Assembly: GCA_030430385.1 (NCBI GenBank)
Contig: JAUIFO010000007.1
Coordinates: 1-64,000 of the forward strand
DNA from: Bacteroidia bacterium
GTDB lineage: Bacteria; Bacteroidota; Bacteroidia; Flavobacteriales; Flavobacteriaceae
Length of the DNA: 64,000 bases
Direction of reading: 5' to 3'
Shown here one piece after another: positions 8,798 to 17,894 of this stretch. The notes beneath the pieces are model-generated. The model saw only the letters and a list, made by a program, of their open reading frames with translations, was not told where the DNA came from and did not search any database. The position numbers were made by a program, and so were the translations under genes. Numbering within the stretch: the first letter of the stretch is position 1; the number at the start of each line of letters is the position of its first letter.

Positions 8798-10063
8798 CTA
8801 AATACAATCTAGTATTCTTTCCAAAGCCATACCACGCGACCCTTTTATTAAGATATTGCTTTGCGCTATAGGATGGGATTTTACAAAAGCATTTAAATCA
8901 TTAAACGTTTTAAATCTCAATACCGATTTAGAAGTTCCCATAGTAGTGTAGAAATTTTCTCCAACAAGGAAGATGTGGTCAATATCAAATTTTTGAGCGT
9001 ATTCAGAAATATATTGATGTTCAATATTTGAAGTGGCTCCTAGTTCAAACATATCACCTAAAATAGCAACTTTTTTTGGAGCATCAAGCTTTCCGAAGTT
9101 ATCAAGTGCAACCACCATACTAGATGGATTGGCATTATAAGCATCTAAAATAATCTTATTACTGTTTTGCTCTATGATTTGAGATCTGTTGTTATTAGGA
9201 ATGTAATTTTCTATAGCATTAATGATATTTTTTTGGCTAACATTAAAATGTAAGCCAATAGTTATAGCCGCTACAATATTATTATAATTGTAAGCTCCAG
9301 TTAAATTTGAATTTATAATTACGCCATTAAATTCAAGTCTTACATAAGGATTGGCATCAATAAATTTAGTTTGGTCACCAAAGGTTATTATCTTATCGTA
9401 ATCTCCTAATTGTTGTAATTGTAAGTGATCATCGTTATTAACAAAAATGAGTTTATTGTGATGTTTTAAATGGTCATATAGTTCAGATTTTCCTTTAATA
9501 ACACCTTCAAAACCACCAAAACCTTCTAAATGCGCTTTTCCAAAATTGGTAATCAACCCGTAGTCTGGTAAAATGAGTTCACTCAAAAATTCAATTTCTT
9601 TTTGATGATTGGCACCCATTTCTACGATACCAATTTCGGTTGCTGATGTAAATTCCAATAGGGTTAAGGGAACACCAATATGGTTATTTAAATTACCCTT
9701 TGTGGCAGTTGTTTTGAATGTTGTTGACAAAACAGCATTTATAAGTTCTTTTGTAGTTGTCTTACCATTACTTCCTGTTAATGTTATGATTAGTGTTTTT
9801 AAGAACTTACGATGAAATGTTGCCAAACGTTGCAGTGTTTTAAGAACATCATCTACAAGAATACAATTAGGATTGGTTTGATACGTTTCTTCATCTATTA
9901 TGGCAAATCTTGCACCTTTATCTAATGCGTCTCTTGCAAATTCATTACCATTAAAATTTGCTCCTTTTAAAGCAAAAAACATACAGTTTGAAGAAATTTT
10001 TCTTGTATCTGTGCATATCTTTTCGCACTCAAGAAATGCTTGGTGTAGTGTTTCAATAGTCAT
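8798..10063 (-). CDS. murF: UDP-N-acetylmuramoyl-tripeptide--D-alanyl-D-alanine ligase
   Basis: MurF adds D-Ala-D-Ala to the UDP-MurNAc-tripeptide in cytoplasmic peptidoglycan synthesis. The ATP-binding loop LTGSNGKTTT is at residues 95-104. NLNNHIGVPLTLL, EMGANHQKEI and LDAYNANPSS are typical MurF segments, the last marking the C-terminal domain. The 421-residue length is slightly short of E. coli MurF (452) but domain-complete. It lies downstream of gldJ on the same strand. A strong terminator ends only about 18 nt before its start, leaving little room for a separate promoter. Confidence 0.95.
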   Translation of the reverse strand: MTIETLHQAFLECEKICTDTRKISSNCMFFALKGANFNGNEFARDALDKGARFAIIDEETYQTNPNCILVDDVLKTLQRLATFHRKFLKTLIITLTGSNGKTTTKELINAVLSTTFKTTATKGNLNNHIGVPLTLLEFTSATEIGIVEMGANHQKEIEFLSELILPDYGLITNFGKAHLEGFGGFEGVIKGKSELYDHLKHHNKLIFVNNDDHLQLQQLGDYDKIITFGDQTKFIDANPYVRLEFNGVIINSNLTGAYNYNNIVAAITIGLHFNVSQKNIINAIENYIPNNNRSQIIEQNSNKIILDAYNANPSSMVVALDNFGKLDAPKKVAILGDMFELGATSNIEHQYISEYAQKFDIDHIFLVGENFYTTMGTSKSVLRFKTFNDLNAFVKSHPIAQSNILIKGSRGMALERILDCI

Positions 10064-10081
10064 AAAATAAAAGTAAATAAA

Positions 10082-10109
10082 AAAGTCCTAACGATTAAGT
10101 TAGGACTTT
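10082..10109 (-). terminator. Terminator after gldJ, just before murF
   Basis: AAAGTCCTAAC (10082-10092) pairs perfectly with GTTAGGACTTT (10099-10109) around a 6-nt loop. On the minus strand it is followed by T residues. It separates gldJ from murF but ends within 20 nt of the murF start, so it may act as a partial terminator or leader element for murF. Confidence 0.85.
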
Positions 10110-10129
10110 AAATTATCTAAAATTAGATT

Positions 10130-11818
10130 TTAATTTCGCTTTTTTCCGCCTTGAGATTTAGAACCAACTCTAGACATAGCACATCTAAATCCAATGTAAT
10201 CTGTTGCCATATCTTGTGGGAAGTATCTACGTTGCGCAGGATCAATCCAATAAGCTCTATCTCTCCAAGAACCACCTTTGTAAACTCTTACTTCGTCATT
10301 GATTAAAGATGTTCTTTGATCTGATGTGTCATATTCTTTTACTAATTTACCAGAAGCAGAATCTACATCAATACTATGTCTTGGTGAGTTATACATTTTC
10401 TTAGTCATTGCTAATTCACTTTCTTCACCTTCTTCTTCATCAAAATCAGTAGCATAGTTTCTAGAAGATCTCGTATCACCATCTCTAAAGTTTCTGTTAT
10501 CACTTCTTTGGAAATTAGTTCTCAAATACGTTTCGTTTTCATCAATAGGAACTTGTAAGATCTCTCCAGGAAGGTTTCTTGCTATAATTTGACCATTACT
10601 TAAGGTGTCATAAACAATTTCTTCAGGTGTTACAACTTTAACTGTACCATCTTCATTAATTGAGTTTTTCGTATAAACATTACCTCTATAGTAGTTGAAA
10701 TCACTAAATTCATCATCAACTATTGGTCGGTATACATCGGCAACCCATTCTGCCACATTACCAGCCATATCGTATAAACCATAGTCATTAGGCTCATAGC
10801 TCATAACTTCAGCAGTAATATCTGCACCATCATCAGACCAACCCGCAATTCCACCATAGTCACCTTTACCTTGCTTAAAGTTAGCTAACTGGTCACCTCT
10901 GGTTTTTCTTTGACCTGATCTTGTATATTGACCATCCCAAGGGTATTTTTTACGTCCTCTATAAACATTATAGCTTCTTAATTCACTTAAACCTAAAGCA
11001 GCATATTCCCATTCAGCTTCAGTTGGAAGTCTGTAATCAGGAGAAATTAAACCACTTTCACGTCTTGCGTACTGATTAATAGTGTCACCAGCAGCTGTAA
11101 CTGTTGGACGTCTTCTTCCTTTTTCAGGATTTATAATACTATCATTTCCACCATAGGTAAGCGTTGGTGCATTGATATAAGTATCTGTATTGAAATTACT
11201 GTCTGCAGATGAAGTTAAATGCGAATCTCTCTCTAGGTAACCAGCATTTTGTAAATCCATCTCTACAACTCTATCAGTTCTCCAGTTAGCAAATTCAACA
11301 GCTTGAATCCAACTTACACCTACAACTGGATATTCACCATAACCAGGATGACGTAAATAGTTTTCTGTCATCATTTCTGCATAACCAAGTCGATTTCTCC
11401 ATACGAGTGTATCTGGTAATGCACCTTGATATATTAATCTGAAATTTTCTTCTTCTGGAGGATAGGTTCTTTTAATCCAATCTAAGTACTCTGTGTACAT
11501 TTTATTGGTAACCTCTGTTTCGTCCATATAGAAAGATTGAACGTGCTGCTGATTAGGAGAATTGTTCCAATCATGCATGACGTCATCTTGTACTTTTCCC
11601 ATTGTAAAAGTACCACCTTCAATAAACACTAATCCAGGGCCTGTTTCTTGTTCTTGAAATTTGTCATTGTACTGAAAACCACCATTTTTGTCGTTGATTT
11701 TCCATCCTGTAGCTCGAGAACTGTTCTTATCTCTTGAGTTTCTGCTACATCCAACAATTGTTAAAGATATCATTAGGGCTAATAGTATCCTTAGGTTTAA
11801 GACGTTTTTCATATCCAT
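10130..11818 (-). CDS. gldJ: Gliding motility lipoprotein GldJ
   Basis: GldJ is a lipoprotein needed for gliding and stable assembly of the flavobacterial type IX machinery. The protein carries a formylglycine-generating-enzyme/sulfatase-modifying (FGE) fold: VFIEGGTFTMG near the N-terminus, YRLPTEAEWEYAA in the middle, DMAGNVAEWVADVYRP, and GGSWRDRAY...IGFRC at the end. A signal peptide ending in TIVGC gives a lipidated Cys. A longer reading frame from 11863 exists, but its first 15 residues do not fit a signal peptide and would run into a TTG-N19-TATATTG promoter-like element (11881-11853). The ATG at 11818 or 11812 is therefore preferred. It is divergent from porU, a T9SS gene. Confidence 0.93.
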   Translation of the reverse strand: MDMKNVLNLRILLALMISLTIVGCSRNSRDKNSSRATGWKINDKNGGFQYNDKFQEQETGPGLVFIEGGTFTMGKVQDDVMHDWNNSPNQQHVQSFYMDETEVTNKMYTEYLDWIKRTYPPEEENFRLIYQGALPDTLVWRNRLGYAEMMTENYLRHPGYGEYPVVGVSWIQAVEFANWRTDRVVEMDLQNAGYLERDSHLTSSADSNFNTDTYINAPTLTYGGNDSIINPEKGRRRPTVTAAGDTINQYARRESGLISPDYRLPTEAEWEYAALGLSELRSYNVYRGRKKYPWDGQYTRSGQRKTRGDQLANFKQGKGDYGGIAGWSDDGADITAEVMSYEPNDYGLYDMAGNVAEWVADVYRPIVDDEFSDFNYYRGNVYTKNSINEDGTVKVVTPEEIVYDTLSNGQIIARNLPGEILQVPIDENETYLRTNFQRSDNRNFRDGDTRSSRNYATDFDEEEGEESELAMTKKMYNSPRHSIDVDSASGKLVKEYDTSDQRTSLINDEVRVYKGGSWRDRAYWIDPAQRRYFPQDMATDYIGFRCAMSRVGSKSQGGKKRN

Positions 11819-11986
11819 ACGTTTAAGTAAGCTAATTATAATTTTAGAGACGCAATATAGCAATTAAAGAGAACTTAACAACATTTTTTAGCAATTTCAT
11901 GTAAAAAAAGTTGCATTTCATCCTGTTTTTCGTGCAATATAACGGACTTTTTATCAGTTTATCGATGTATTTTGACTTTAATAACG

Positions 11987-12017
11987 GTTGGTTAAATGAA
12001 ATATTGTTGTAATTTTG
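11987..12017 (+). promoter_or_regulatory. Promoter of porU
   Basis: TTG at 11988-11990, a 19-nt spacer and TAATTTTG at 12010-12017 match the Bacteroidota consensus exactly. The porU ATG at 12071 is 53 nt downstream. Confidence 0.75.
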
Positions 12018-12070
12018 AATAAAAAATTGAAGCCTTATAATAACACAAAAATATAGGCGTTATTGATACT

Positions 12071-15000
12071 ATGAAAAAACTATTACTCATACCTTTTTTT
12101 GTGTGCGTTATATGTAGTTTTGCTCAGCAAAAACAATTTTTAGTTGATTGGCAAGACTCTAGAATTCTCAAAACAGAGACTTTTCAAATAGAAGTGCCTT
12201 CCTTCAGCAAGGAACATTTTAGTTACAGTGATGATAAAGGCCTGCAATTTATTGCGCAATGGGATGTTTCAACACCAATCAATGAATCTTCAGTCTCATT
12301 AACTAACGTTTATTACAGCACCATTAGTAATAGCGAGTTAAAATCACTTTCCATAGCACTAATCCCTTCAACTCCAAAAGTAAAACTATCTAATAGTATT
12401 GATAGAGGTCAAGTTTCTGCTTTTCTTGAGATGTATCCCATTATAAATGATAATGGTGTATTTAAAAAGATCACCTCATTTACAGTAAATTACTCGAATG
12501 GAAGTTTAAATAGGAGTGCTGCAAATATTCAAGAAATCACCAATTCAGTATTAAGCTCTGGATCTTGGAGACGATTTTATGTAGAGCGATCGGGTGTTTT
12601 TAAACTCACCAAAAGCTTTTTAGAAAGCATTGATGTTAATACAGATGTAGATCCTAGAACTATTAAGATTTATGGTAATGGTGGTGCTATGTTACCTATG
12701 AGAAACGATGAGTTTTATCCTATTGATCTTACTGAAAATGCTATAAAATTTGTAGGTGAAGAAGATGGTGTTTTTAATGATGATGATTATATTTTGTTTT
12801 ATGCTGAAGGGCCTACAGGCTTTAATGAGGAAAGCATCACAAATATTAATGCGTATTCAAATATTTCAAATTACTTTGTAACCTTTGGTGGATCTTTTGG
12901 TAAGCGTATACAACCAATGGTTCAACCTCAAGATGCTTCAGATTTTACTATCACTACATTTCAAGACTATAAATTTCACGAAGTTGACGAATACAACATA
13001 GCTAAGATTGGTAGACGTTGGTTTGGAAACCGTTTTGATGTTGAAGATACCAAATCGTTTTCATTTAACTTTCCAAATTTGGTGACTGAAGAAGAGGCCA
13101 TTTTTAAAATTTATGCAGCTGCGGTTTCGGTTTCTGAAACGGGAACTTCAATGTCTGTTAAAGTCAATAATAATGATATCACGACACTCGGATTTAACGC
13201 GTTATCTGACGGTGTACTTGCTACTGGAGATTCTTACGAAGGTACTATACAGCTTAACTCGCAGGATGTTGTTGTTGACTTAGAGTATAATAATAATGGA
13301 GTGCCTTCTTCATTAGGATATTTAGATTTTATATCTATTGAAGCTACAAGGGAACTAACTTATACTGGTGGACAATTACCTTTTCAAAATAAAATTGTGC
13401 AAACAAATCCAGGTGTTGCAGAATATATTATTTCAAACAGTTCTAATGTAAGAGAGGTTTGGGATATTACAGATAAGTTTAATGTCACTAATGTTTTAAA
13501 TGTTGATCAAGAGAGTAACTTTTCTTTTAAAGCAAACTCTGGAGAGCAAAGACAATACATCGCAATTAACAATCAGAATGTATTCCAACCAGAACGTGAT
13601 GGAAATACATTCATAGCCAATCAAAATATAAAAGGAACTATTTTTCAGAATAGTCAAGGTGAATTTGAAGATATAGATTACCTTATCGTTACACCAAATA
13701 TATTCCTATCTCAAGCCGAACGCCTTGCAGAAATCAATCGAAGACAATACAATCTCAATGTGAAAGTGGTAACCTTACGACAAATTTACAGAGAGTTTAG
13801 TTCTGGAAATCAGGATATTGGTGCAATAAGAAATTTAGTAAGATATATCTATAATAATGCAAGTTCGCCAGATCGAAGAATTAAATACGTATGTACGTTT
13901 GGTGATGCGTCATTTGATTATAAAAATCGAATTGCAATTCAATCTAATTTTGTGCCTACGTGGTTTTCTTACAATAGCTATAGCTTAACAAGTTCTTTTG
14001 TGTCTGATGACTTTTATGCTATGATGGATGACAACGAAGGCGATATGACGACATCCAATAAAGCAGATATTGCTGTTGGCCGCATTTTGGCAAATTCACC
14101 TCAACAGGCAGTTCAACTAGTCAATAAAATTGAAGAATATTATGATATCATGTCTTATGGTAGCTGGAGAAATAATATCTTAATGATTTCTGATGATGTT
14201 GATCTCGGAAGTTTTGAAGGCGAATTACAACAAACTACAGATGATATTGCGACTATCATTACCCAGGAAAAACCTTTTTTAAATGCGGTTAAAATTCACT
14301 CTGATGCTTTCTTACAGGAATCCTCATCTGCTGGTGAACGCTATCCTCAAGTTAATAAAGCTATTAGAGATGCTATTGATGTTGGTGCTCTTGTTGTAAA
14401 TTATTTTGGACATGGTGGTGAAGATGGGCTGGCTTCTGAACGTATTTTTGATAAAAATGATTCTCAAGAAGTCGCCAATGCCTGTAAGTACAATCTTTTT
14501 ATCACAGTGACTTGTGAGTATACAAAATTTGATGATCCACTCAGGCAAACAGCAGGTGAGTTTACCTATTGGAATACTCGTGGAGGAGCGATTGGTCTGG
14601 TTACCACAACACGACAAATATTTGTGAGTCTCGGACAAGCATTTAACGAGATTATTGAACCTTATTTGTTTGCGTTCGGTTCAAATGATTATCCTTCAGT
14701 AGCTGAGGCTTTGCGTCAATCTAAAAATGATCCTGGTATTAGTAGTAATAATCAAAAACCTTTAGTGTGGTATATAGGAGATCCTGCAATGAAATTAGCA
14801 TTTCCTAAACCAAGTGTAAAACTTACAGCTGTTAATGATCAGCCAATAGGCACGAATACTGATGTGCTTCAGGCTTTAGGTAGAGTGAAAATGTCTGGAG
14901 AAGTTGTTAATGAATCTGGAAATGTGTTGTCTGACTTTAATGGCTTGTTAACTGCAACAGTTTATGATAAGGAAATTGATAGACAAACACTTAATAACGA

Positions 15001-15922
15001 TAATCAATCCAATAATGGTCAGCCTGTTATTATGGATTTCAAAACACTTGGAGAGGTCATCTTTAAAGGTCAGGCAACGGTTTCTAATGGTCAATTTGAA
15101 TTCGAGTTTGTCGTTCCAAGAGATATAGGTATTCCTGTTGGTCCTGGAAAAGTAAATTTTTATGCGCAACGAGAATTGCCTTTGGAAGATAGAGCCGGAT
15201 CAAGTTTTGATATTCAGGTTGGTGGTATAAATGAAAATGCAGAGGAAGATAATATTGGTCCTCTTATTAACTTGTTTATGAATGACGAAAATTTTGTAAA
15301 TGGTGGTATTACAAATGAGCAACCAACACTTATCGCCAAGTTGCAAGATGATAATGGGATCAATACAGCAAGTGGTATTGGTCATGATATTGTAGCCATA
15401 CTAGATGGCGATGAAACATCACCTTTTGTACTCAACTCATACTATACTGCAGATGTAGATGATTACCAAAACGGGACAGTGAGCTATCCATTTAGAGATT
15501 TAAAACCTGGAAGACATACCATCAGCTTTAAAGCCTGGGACGTATACAATAACTCTTCTACTTCCGATATTGAGTTTATAGTATTCGATAAAGACCAAGA
15601 ACTTGTAATAGATAATGTCCTTAATTATCCTAATCCGTTTATAGATTACACCGAATTTTGGTTCAATCACAATAGTTCCGATGTTCTTGACGTTTCAGTA
15701 CAGATATTTACAATATCTGGAAAATTAGTGCGAACGCTAAACGGTCAAACTAATGGAGGAAGCAAGGTGACAAGCTCCTTATCTAAAGACATTGTTTGGG
15801 ATGGACGAGATGATTTTGGTGAAAAAATAGGTAAAGGAGTTTACATCTATAAACTAAAAGTGAGATCTAATCGTTTAAATAAACAAGTCGAAAAAATTGA
15901 AAAACTTGTAATACTACAATAA
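12071..15922 (+). CDS. porU: Type IX secretion system sortase PorU
   Basis: PorU is the outer-surface gingipain-like (C25) peptidase/sortase that removes the C-terminal signal of T9SS cargo and attaches cargo to the cell surface. The 1283-residue protein starts with a signal peptide ending FAQQ. The C25 catalytic pair is visible: His781 in VNYFGHGGEDG and Cys815 in ITVTCEYTKFDDP. The last 100 residues (NYPNPF...KGVYIYKLKV) resemble a FlgD/T9SS C-terminal domain. porV, encoding its outer-membrane partner, follows 59 nt downstream. The length is within the range for flavobacterial PorU. Confidence 0.95.
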   Translation: MKKLLLIPFFVCVICSFAQQKQFLVDWQDSRILKTETFQIEVPSFSKEHFSYSDDKGLQFIAQWDVSTPINESSVSLTNVYYSTISNSELKSLSIALIPSTPKVKLSNSIDRGQVSAFLEMYPIINDNGVFKKITSFTVNYSNGSLNRSAANIQEITNSVLSSGSWRRFYVERSGVFKLTKSFLESIDVNTDVDPRTIKIYGNGGAMLPMRNDEFYPIDLTENAIKFVGEEDGVFNDDDYILFYAEGPTGFNEESITNINAYSNISNYFVTFGGSFGKRIQPMVQPQDASDFTITTFQDYKFHEVDEYNIAKIGRRWFGNRFDVEDTKSFSFNFPNLVTEEEAIFKIYAAAVSVSETGTSMSVKVNNNDITTLGFNALSDGVLATGDSYEGTIQLNSQDVVVDLEYNNNGVPSSLGYLDFISIEATRELTYTGGQLPFQNKIVQTNPGVAEYIISNSSNVREVWDITDKFNVTNVLNVDQESNFSFKANSGEQRQYIAINNQNVFQPERDGNTFIANQNIKGTIFQNSQGEFEDIDYLIVTPNIFLSQAERLAEINRRQYNLNVKVVTLRQIYREFSSGNQDIGAIRNLVRYIYNNASSPDRRIKYVCTFGDASFDYKNRIAIQSNFVPTWFSYNSYSLTSSFVSDDFYAMMDDNEGDMTTSNKADIAVGRILANSPQQAVQLVNKIEEYYDIMSYGSWRNNILMISDDVDLGSFEGELQQTTDDIATIITQEKPFLNAVKIHSDAFLQESSSAGERYPQVNKAIRDAIDVGALVVNYFGHGGEDGLASERIFDKNDSQEVANACKYNLFITVTCEYTKFDDPLRQTAGEFTYWNTRGGAIGLVTTTRQIFVSLGQAFNEIIEPYLFAFGSNDYPSVAEALRQSKNDPGISSNNQKPLVWYIGDPAMKLAFPKPSVKLTAVNDQPIGTNTDVLQALGRVKMSGEVVNESGNVLSDFNGLLTATVYDKEIDRQTLNNDNQSNNGQPVIMDFKTLGEVIFKGQATVSNGQFEFEFVVPRDIGIPVGPGKVNFYAQRELPLEDRAGSSFDIQVGGINENAEEDNIGPLINLFMNDENFVNGGITNEQPTLIAKLQDDNGINTASGIGHDIVAILDGDETSPFVLNSYYTADVDDYQNGTVSYPFRDLKPGRHTISFKAWDVYNNSSTSDIEFIVFDKDQELVIDNVLNYPNPFIDYTEFWFNHNSSDVLDVSVQIFTISGKLVRTLNGQTNGGSKVTSSLSKDIVWDGRDDFGEKIGKGVYIYKLKVRSNRLNKQVEKIEKLVILQ

Positions 15923-15935
15923 AGACTTATATTTG
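15906..15935 (+). promoter_or_regulatory. Promoter of porV
   Basis: TTG at 15906-15908 lies inside the last codons of porU, followed by a 19-nt spacer and TATATTTG at 15928-15935. The consensus match is exact, so porV has its own promoter as well as possible read-through from porU. The ATG at 15982 is 46 nt downstream. Confidence 0.75.
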
Positions 15936-15981
15936 CTAATTCCGTAGTAATCTGAAATTACCGGAAACAATAAAAAGAAAA

Positions 15982-17217
15982 ATGAAAAAATACATTTTAG
16001 CCCTTATCACAATTTCATTGTTTAAAGTAACAAATGCCCAAGAAACAGTGGTCGTGCCTCAAACAGATTCAAGAGTAATCACGACAGGTGTGCCATTTCT
16101 TTTAATTGCATCAGATGCTCGTGCTGCTGGTATGGGAGACATTGGTGTTGCAACCTCTGCAGATGCTAATTCTCAACAATGGAATCCTGCAAAATATTCA
16201 TTCTCTTTAGCTAAATCTGGAATAGCGGTTAATTACACACCTTATTTAAGCCGTTTAGTTAATGATATTTTTTTAGGAAACATCACTTACTTTAATAGAC
16301 TCAACGAACGTAGTGCTTTTGCAGCTAGTTTTAAATATTTCAGTCTTGGTGAAATCGAAATCGTTCAAGATGAGTTTTCTGAAGCTTTAATCGAACAACC
16401 TAACGAGTTAACTATTGACGCATCATATTCATTGCGTTTAGCTGATCAGTTTTCTATGGCTGTTGCCTTACGTTATTTACGTTCAGATTTAAGAATTCAA
16501 GCGGTTGATGCTAATGCACAAGCTGCGAGTTCAATTGGTGTTGATATTGCTGGTTTTTACCAAAGTGAAGAAGAAGCTTACAATAGCTTTAATGGTAGAT
16601 GGAGAGGTGGATTTGCAATTCAGAATTTAGGTCCGAAAATTAAATACGATGATGGAGGTAGAGAAAACTTTTTACCTACAACTTTGAGATTAGGAGGTGG
16701 ATTTGACTTTATTTTTGATGACTATAACAAGTTAGCTGTAACGGCAGAGGTAACTAAATTACTAGTGCCAACACCACCAGAATTAGGAACACGTTTCACT
16801 TACAACGAAAGTGGAGATACTCCAGGATTTCAAGAAAATGAAGATGAGGTCTTAACAGAAGAACCAAATTATATCATTGCTGGTCAAGATAACGATGTGA
16901 GTTTTGCAAAAGGAATCTTTCAATCGTTTGGAGATGCTCCAGGTGGTTTTAGTGAAGAACTTAAAGAATTTACATGGTCTTTAGGTGCAGAATATACTTA
17001 TCAAGATTCTTTTGCCTTTAGAGCTGGATACTTCAATGAAAGCGAAGAAAAAGGTGCGAGAAAGTTTTTTGCTCTAGGTGCTGGGTTTAAATACACAACT
17101 ATTAATATTGATCTTTCTTACTTATTTTCAGCATCAAAGGTTCAAAGTCCGTTAGAGAACACCTTGCGTTTTTCTTTAACCTTTAACTTTGGCGATAATG
17201 AATATGATGAATATTAG
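15982..17217 (+). CDS. porV: Type IX secretion system outer-membrane protein PorV
   Basis: PorV (LptO) is a FadL-like outer-membrane beta-barrel that carries T9SS cargo from the SprA translocon to PorU. The 411-residue protein has a signal peptide (MKKYILALITISLF...NAQ). The family-typical segment FLLIASDARAAGMGDIGVATSADANSQQWNPAKY follows in pieces near residues 35-70, and the C-terminus (ENTLRFSLTFNFG) is strand-like. It directly follows porU, the standard flavobacterial order, and ends before a strong terminator. Confidence 0.94.
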   Translation: MKKYILALITISLFKVTNAQETVVVPQTDSRVITTGVPFLLIASDARAAGMGDIGVATSADANSQQWNPAKYSFSLAKSGIAVNYTPYLSRLVNDIFLGNITYFNRLNERSAFAASFKYFSLGEIEIVQDEFSEALIEQPNELTIDASYSLRLADQFSMAVALRYLRSDLRIQAVDANAQAASSIGVDIAGFYQSEEEAYNSFNGRWRGGFAIQNLGPKIKYDDGGRENFLPTTLRLGGGFDFIFDDYNKLAVTAEVTKLLVPTPPELGTRFTYNESGDTPGFQENEDEVLTEEPNYIIAGQDNDVSFAKGIFQSFGDAPGGFSEELKEFTWSLGAEYTYQDSFAFRAGYFNESEEKGARKFFALGAGFKYTTINIDLSYLFSASKVQSPLENTLRFSLTFNFGDNEYDEY

Positions 17218-17239
17218 AATAATATATAAACGATTAACT

Positions 17240-17270
17240 AAAACTATTGTCTTAAAGCAATAGTTTTTTT
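17240..17270 (+). terminator. Terminator after porV, just before cdd
   Basis: AAAACTATTG (17240-17249) pairs with CAATAGTTTT (17258-17267) around an 8-nt loop and is followed by further T residues to 17270. The cdd start codon is only 17 nt downstream. Confidence 0.88.
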
Positions 17271-17287
17271 GTCTAAAGCCATATCGT

Positions 17288-17770
17288 ATGAAGGATATTA
17301 AAATTGAATCTACATTAACAGTCTATGATAACTTTGATGAACTTCCGCAGGATATTGCAAACTTAATGCAACATGCTATTGAAGCGCGAAAAAATGCTTA
17401 TGCACCTTATTCTAAGTTTTATGTTGGTGCTGCAATTTTACTTGACAACAATGAAGTTGTAACAGGTAATAATCAAGAAAATGCGTCATATCCTTCTGGT
17501 CTCTGTGCAGAACGTACAGCAATTTATTATGCAGGTGCTAAGTATCCTAAATCTAAACTGTTAAAAATGGCATTAACTGCAGGTTCTAATGAACATCAAA
17601 CTATTACTCCAATTCCTCCTTGTGGTGCATGCAGACAAGCTATTGCAGAGTATGAAGTGAAACAAGATCAGCCTATAGAGATTTATTTTATGGGAGAGAC
17701 AGGAAAGGTGGTAAAATCAAATTCTTTAGCAAATTTATTGCCTTTAGGATTCGATCGTAGTTTTCTATAA
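17288..17770 (+). CDS. cdd: Cytidine deaminase
   Basis: This enzyme deaminates cytidine and deoxycytidine to uridine forms in pyrimidine salvage. Zinc ligands are visible as Cys73 in CAER, with Glu75 as the proton shuttle, and Cys112/Cys115 in PCGAC. The 160-residue length fits the homotetrameric class, with a somewhat longer N-terminus. It lies between porV and pdhA as a probable single gene. A terminator hairpin ends 17 nt before its start, so its promoter is unclear and it may depend on read-through from porV. Confidence 0.94.
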   Translation: MKDIKIESTLTVYDNFDELPQDIANLMQHAIEARKNAYAPYSKFYVGAAILLDNNEVVTGNNQENASYPSGLCAERTAIYYAGAKYPKSKLLKMALTAGSNEHQTITPIPPCGACRQAIAEYEVKQDQPIEIYFMGETGKVVKSNSLANLLPLGFDRSFL

Positions 17771-17823
17771 CGATTTCGTAATAATTTTACGTTTTTCAGT
17801 TTTTTCGTTACTATCTAAAGTGT

Positions 17824-17831
17824 TATTTTTG
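17824..17831 (+). promoter_or_regulatory. Putative -7 element of the pdhA-pdhC operon
   Basis: TATTTTTG matches TAnnTTTG. The upstream -33 position shows TTTC rather than TTTG at a 17-nt spacing, so the match is partial. The pdhA ATG at 17895 is 63 nt downstream, leaving an unexplained leader of about 55 nt. Confidence 0.45.
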
Positions 17832-17894
17832 TTATTCGCTTATCCTAAATTAAACTCAGGGATACATTTATTTTACTTAACAACACTAAATTAA

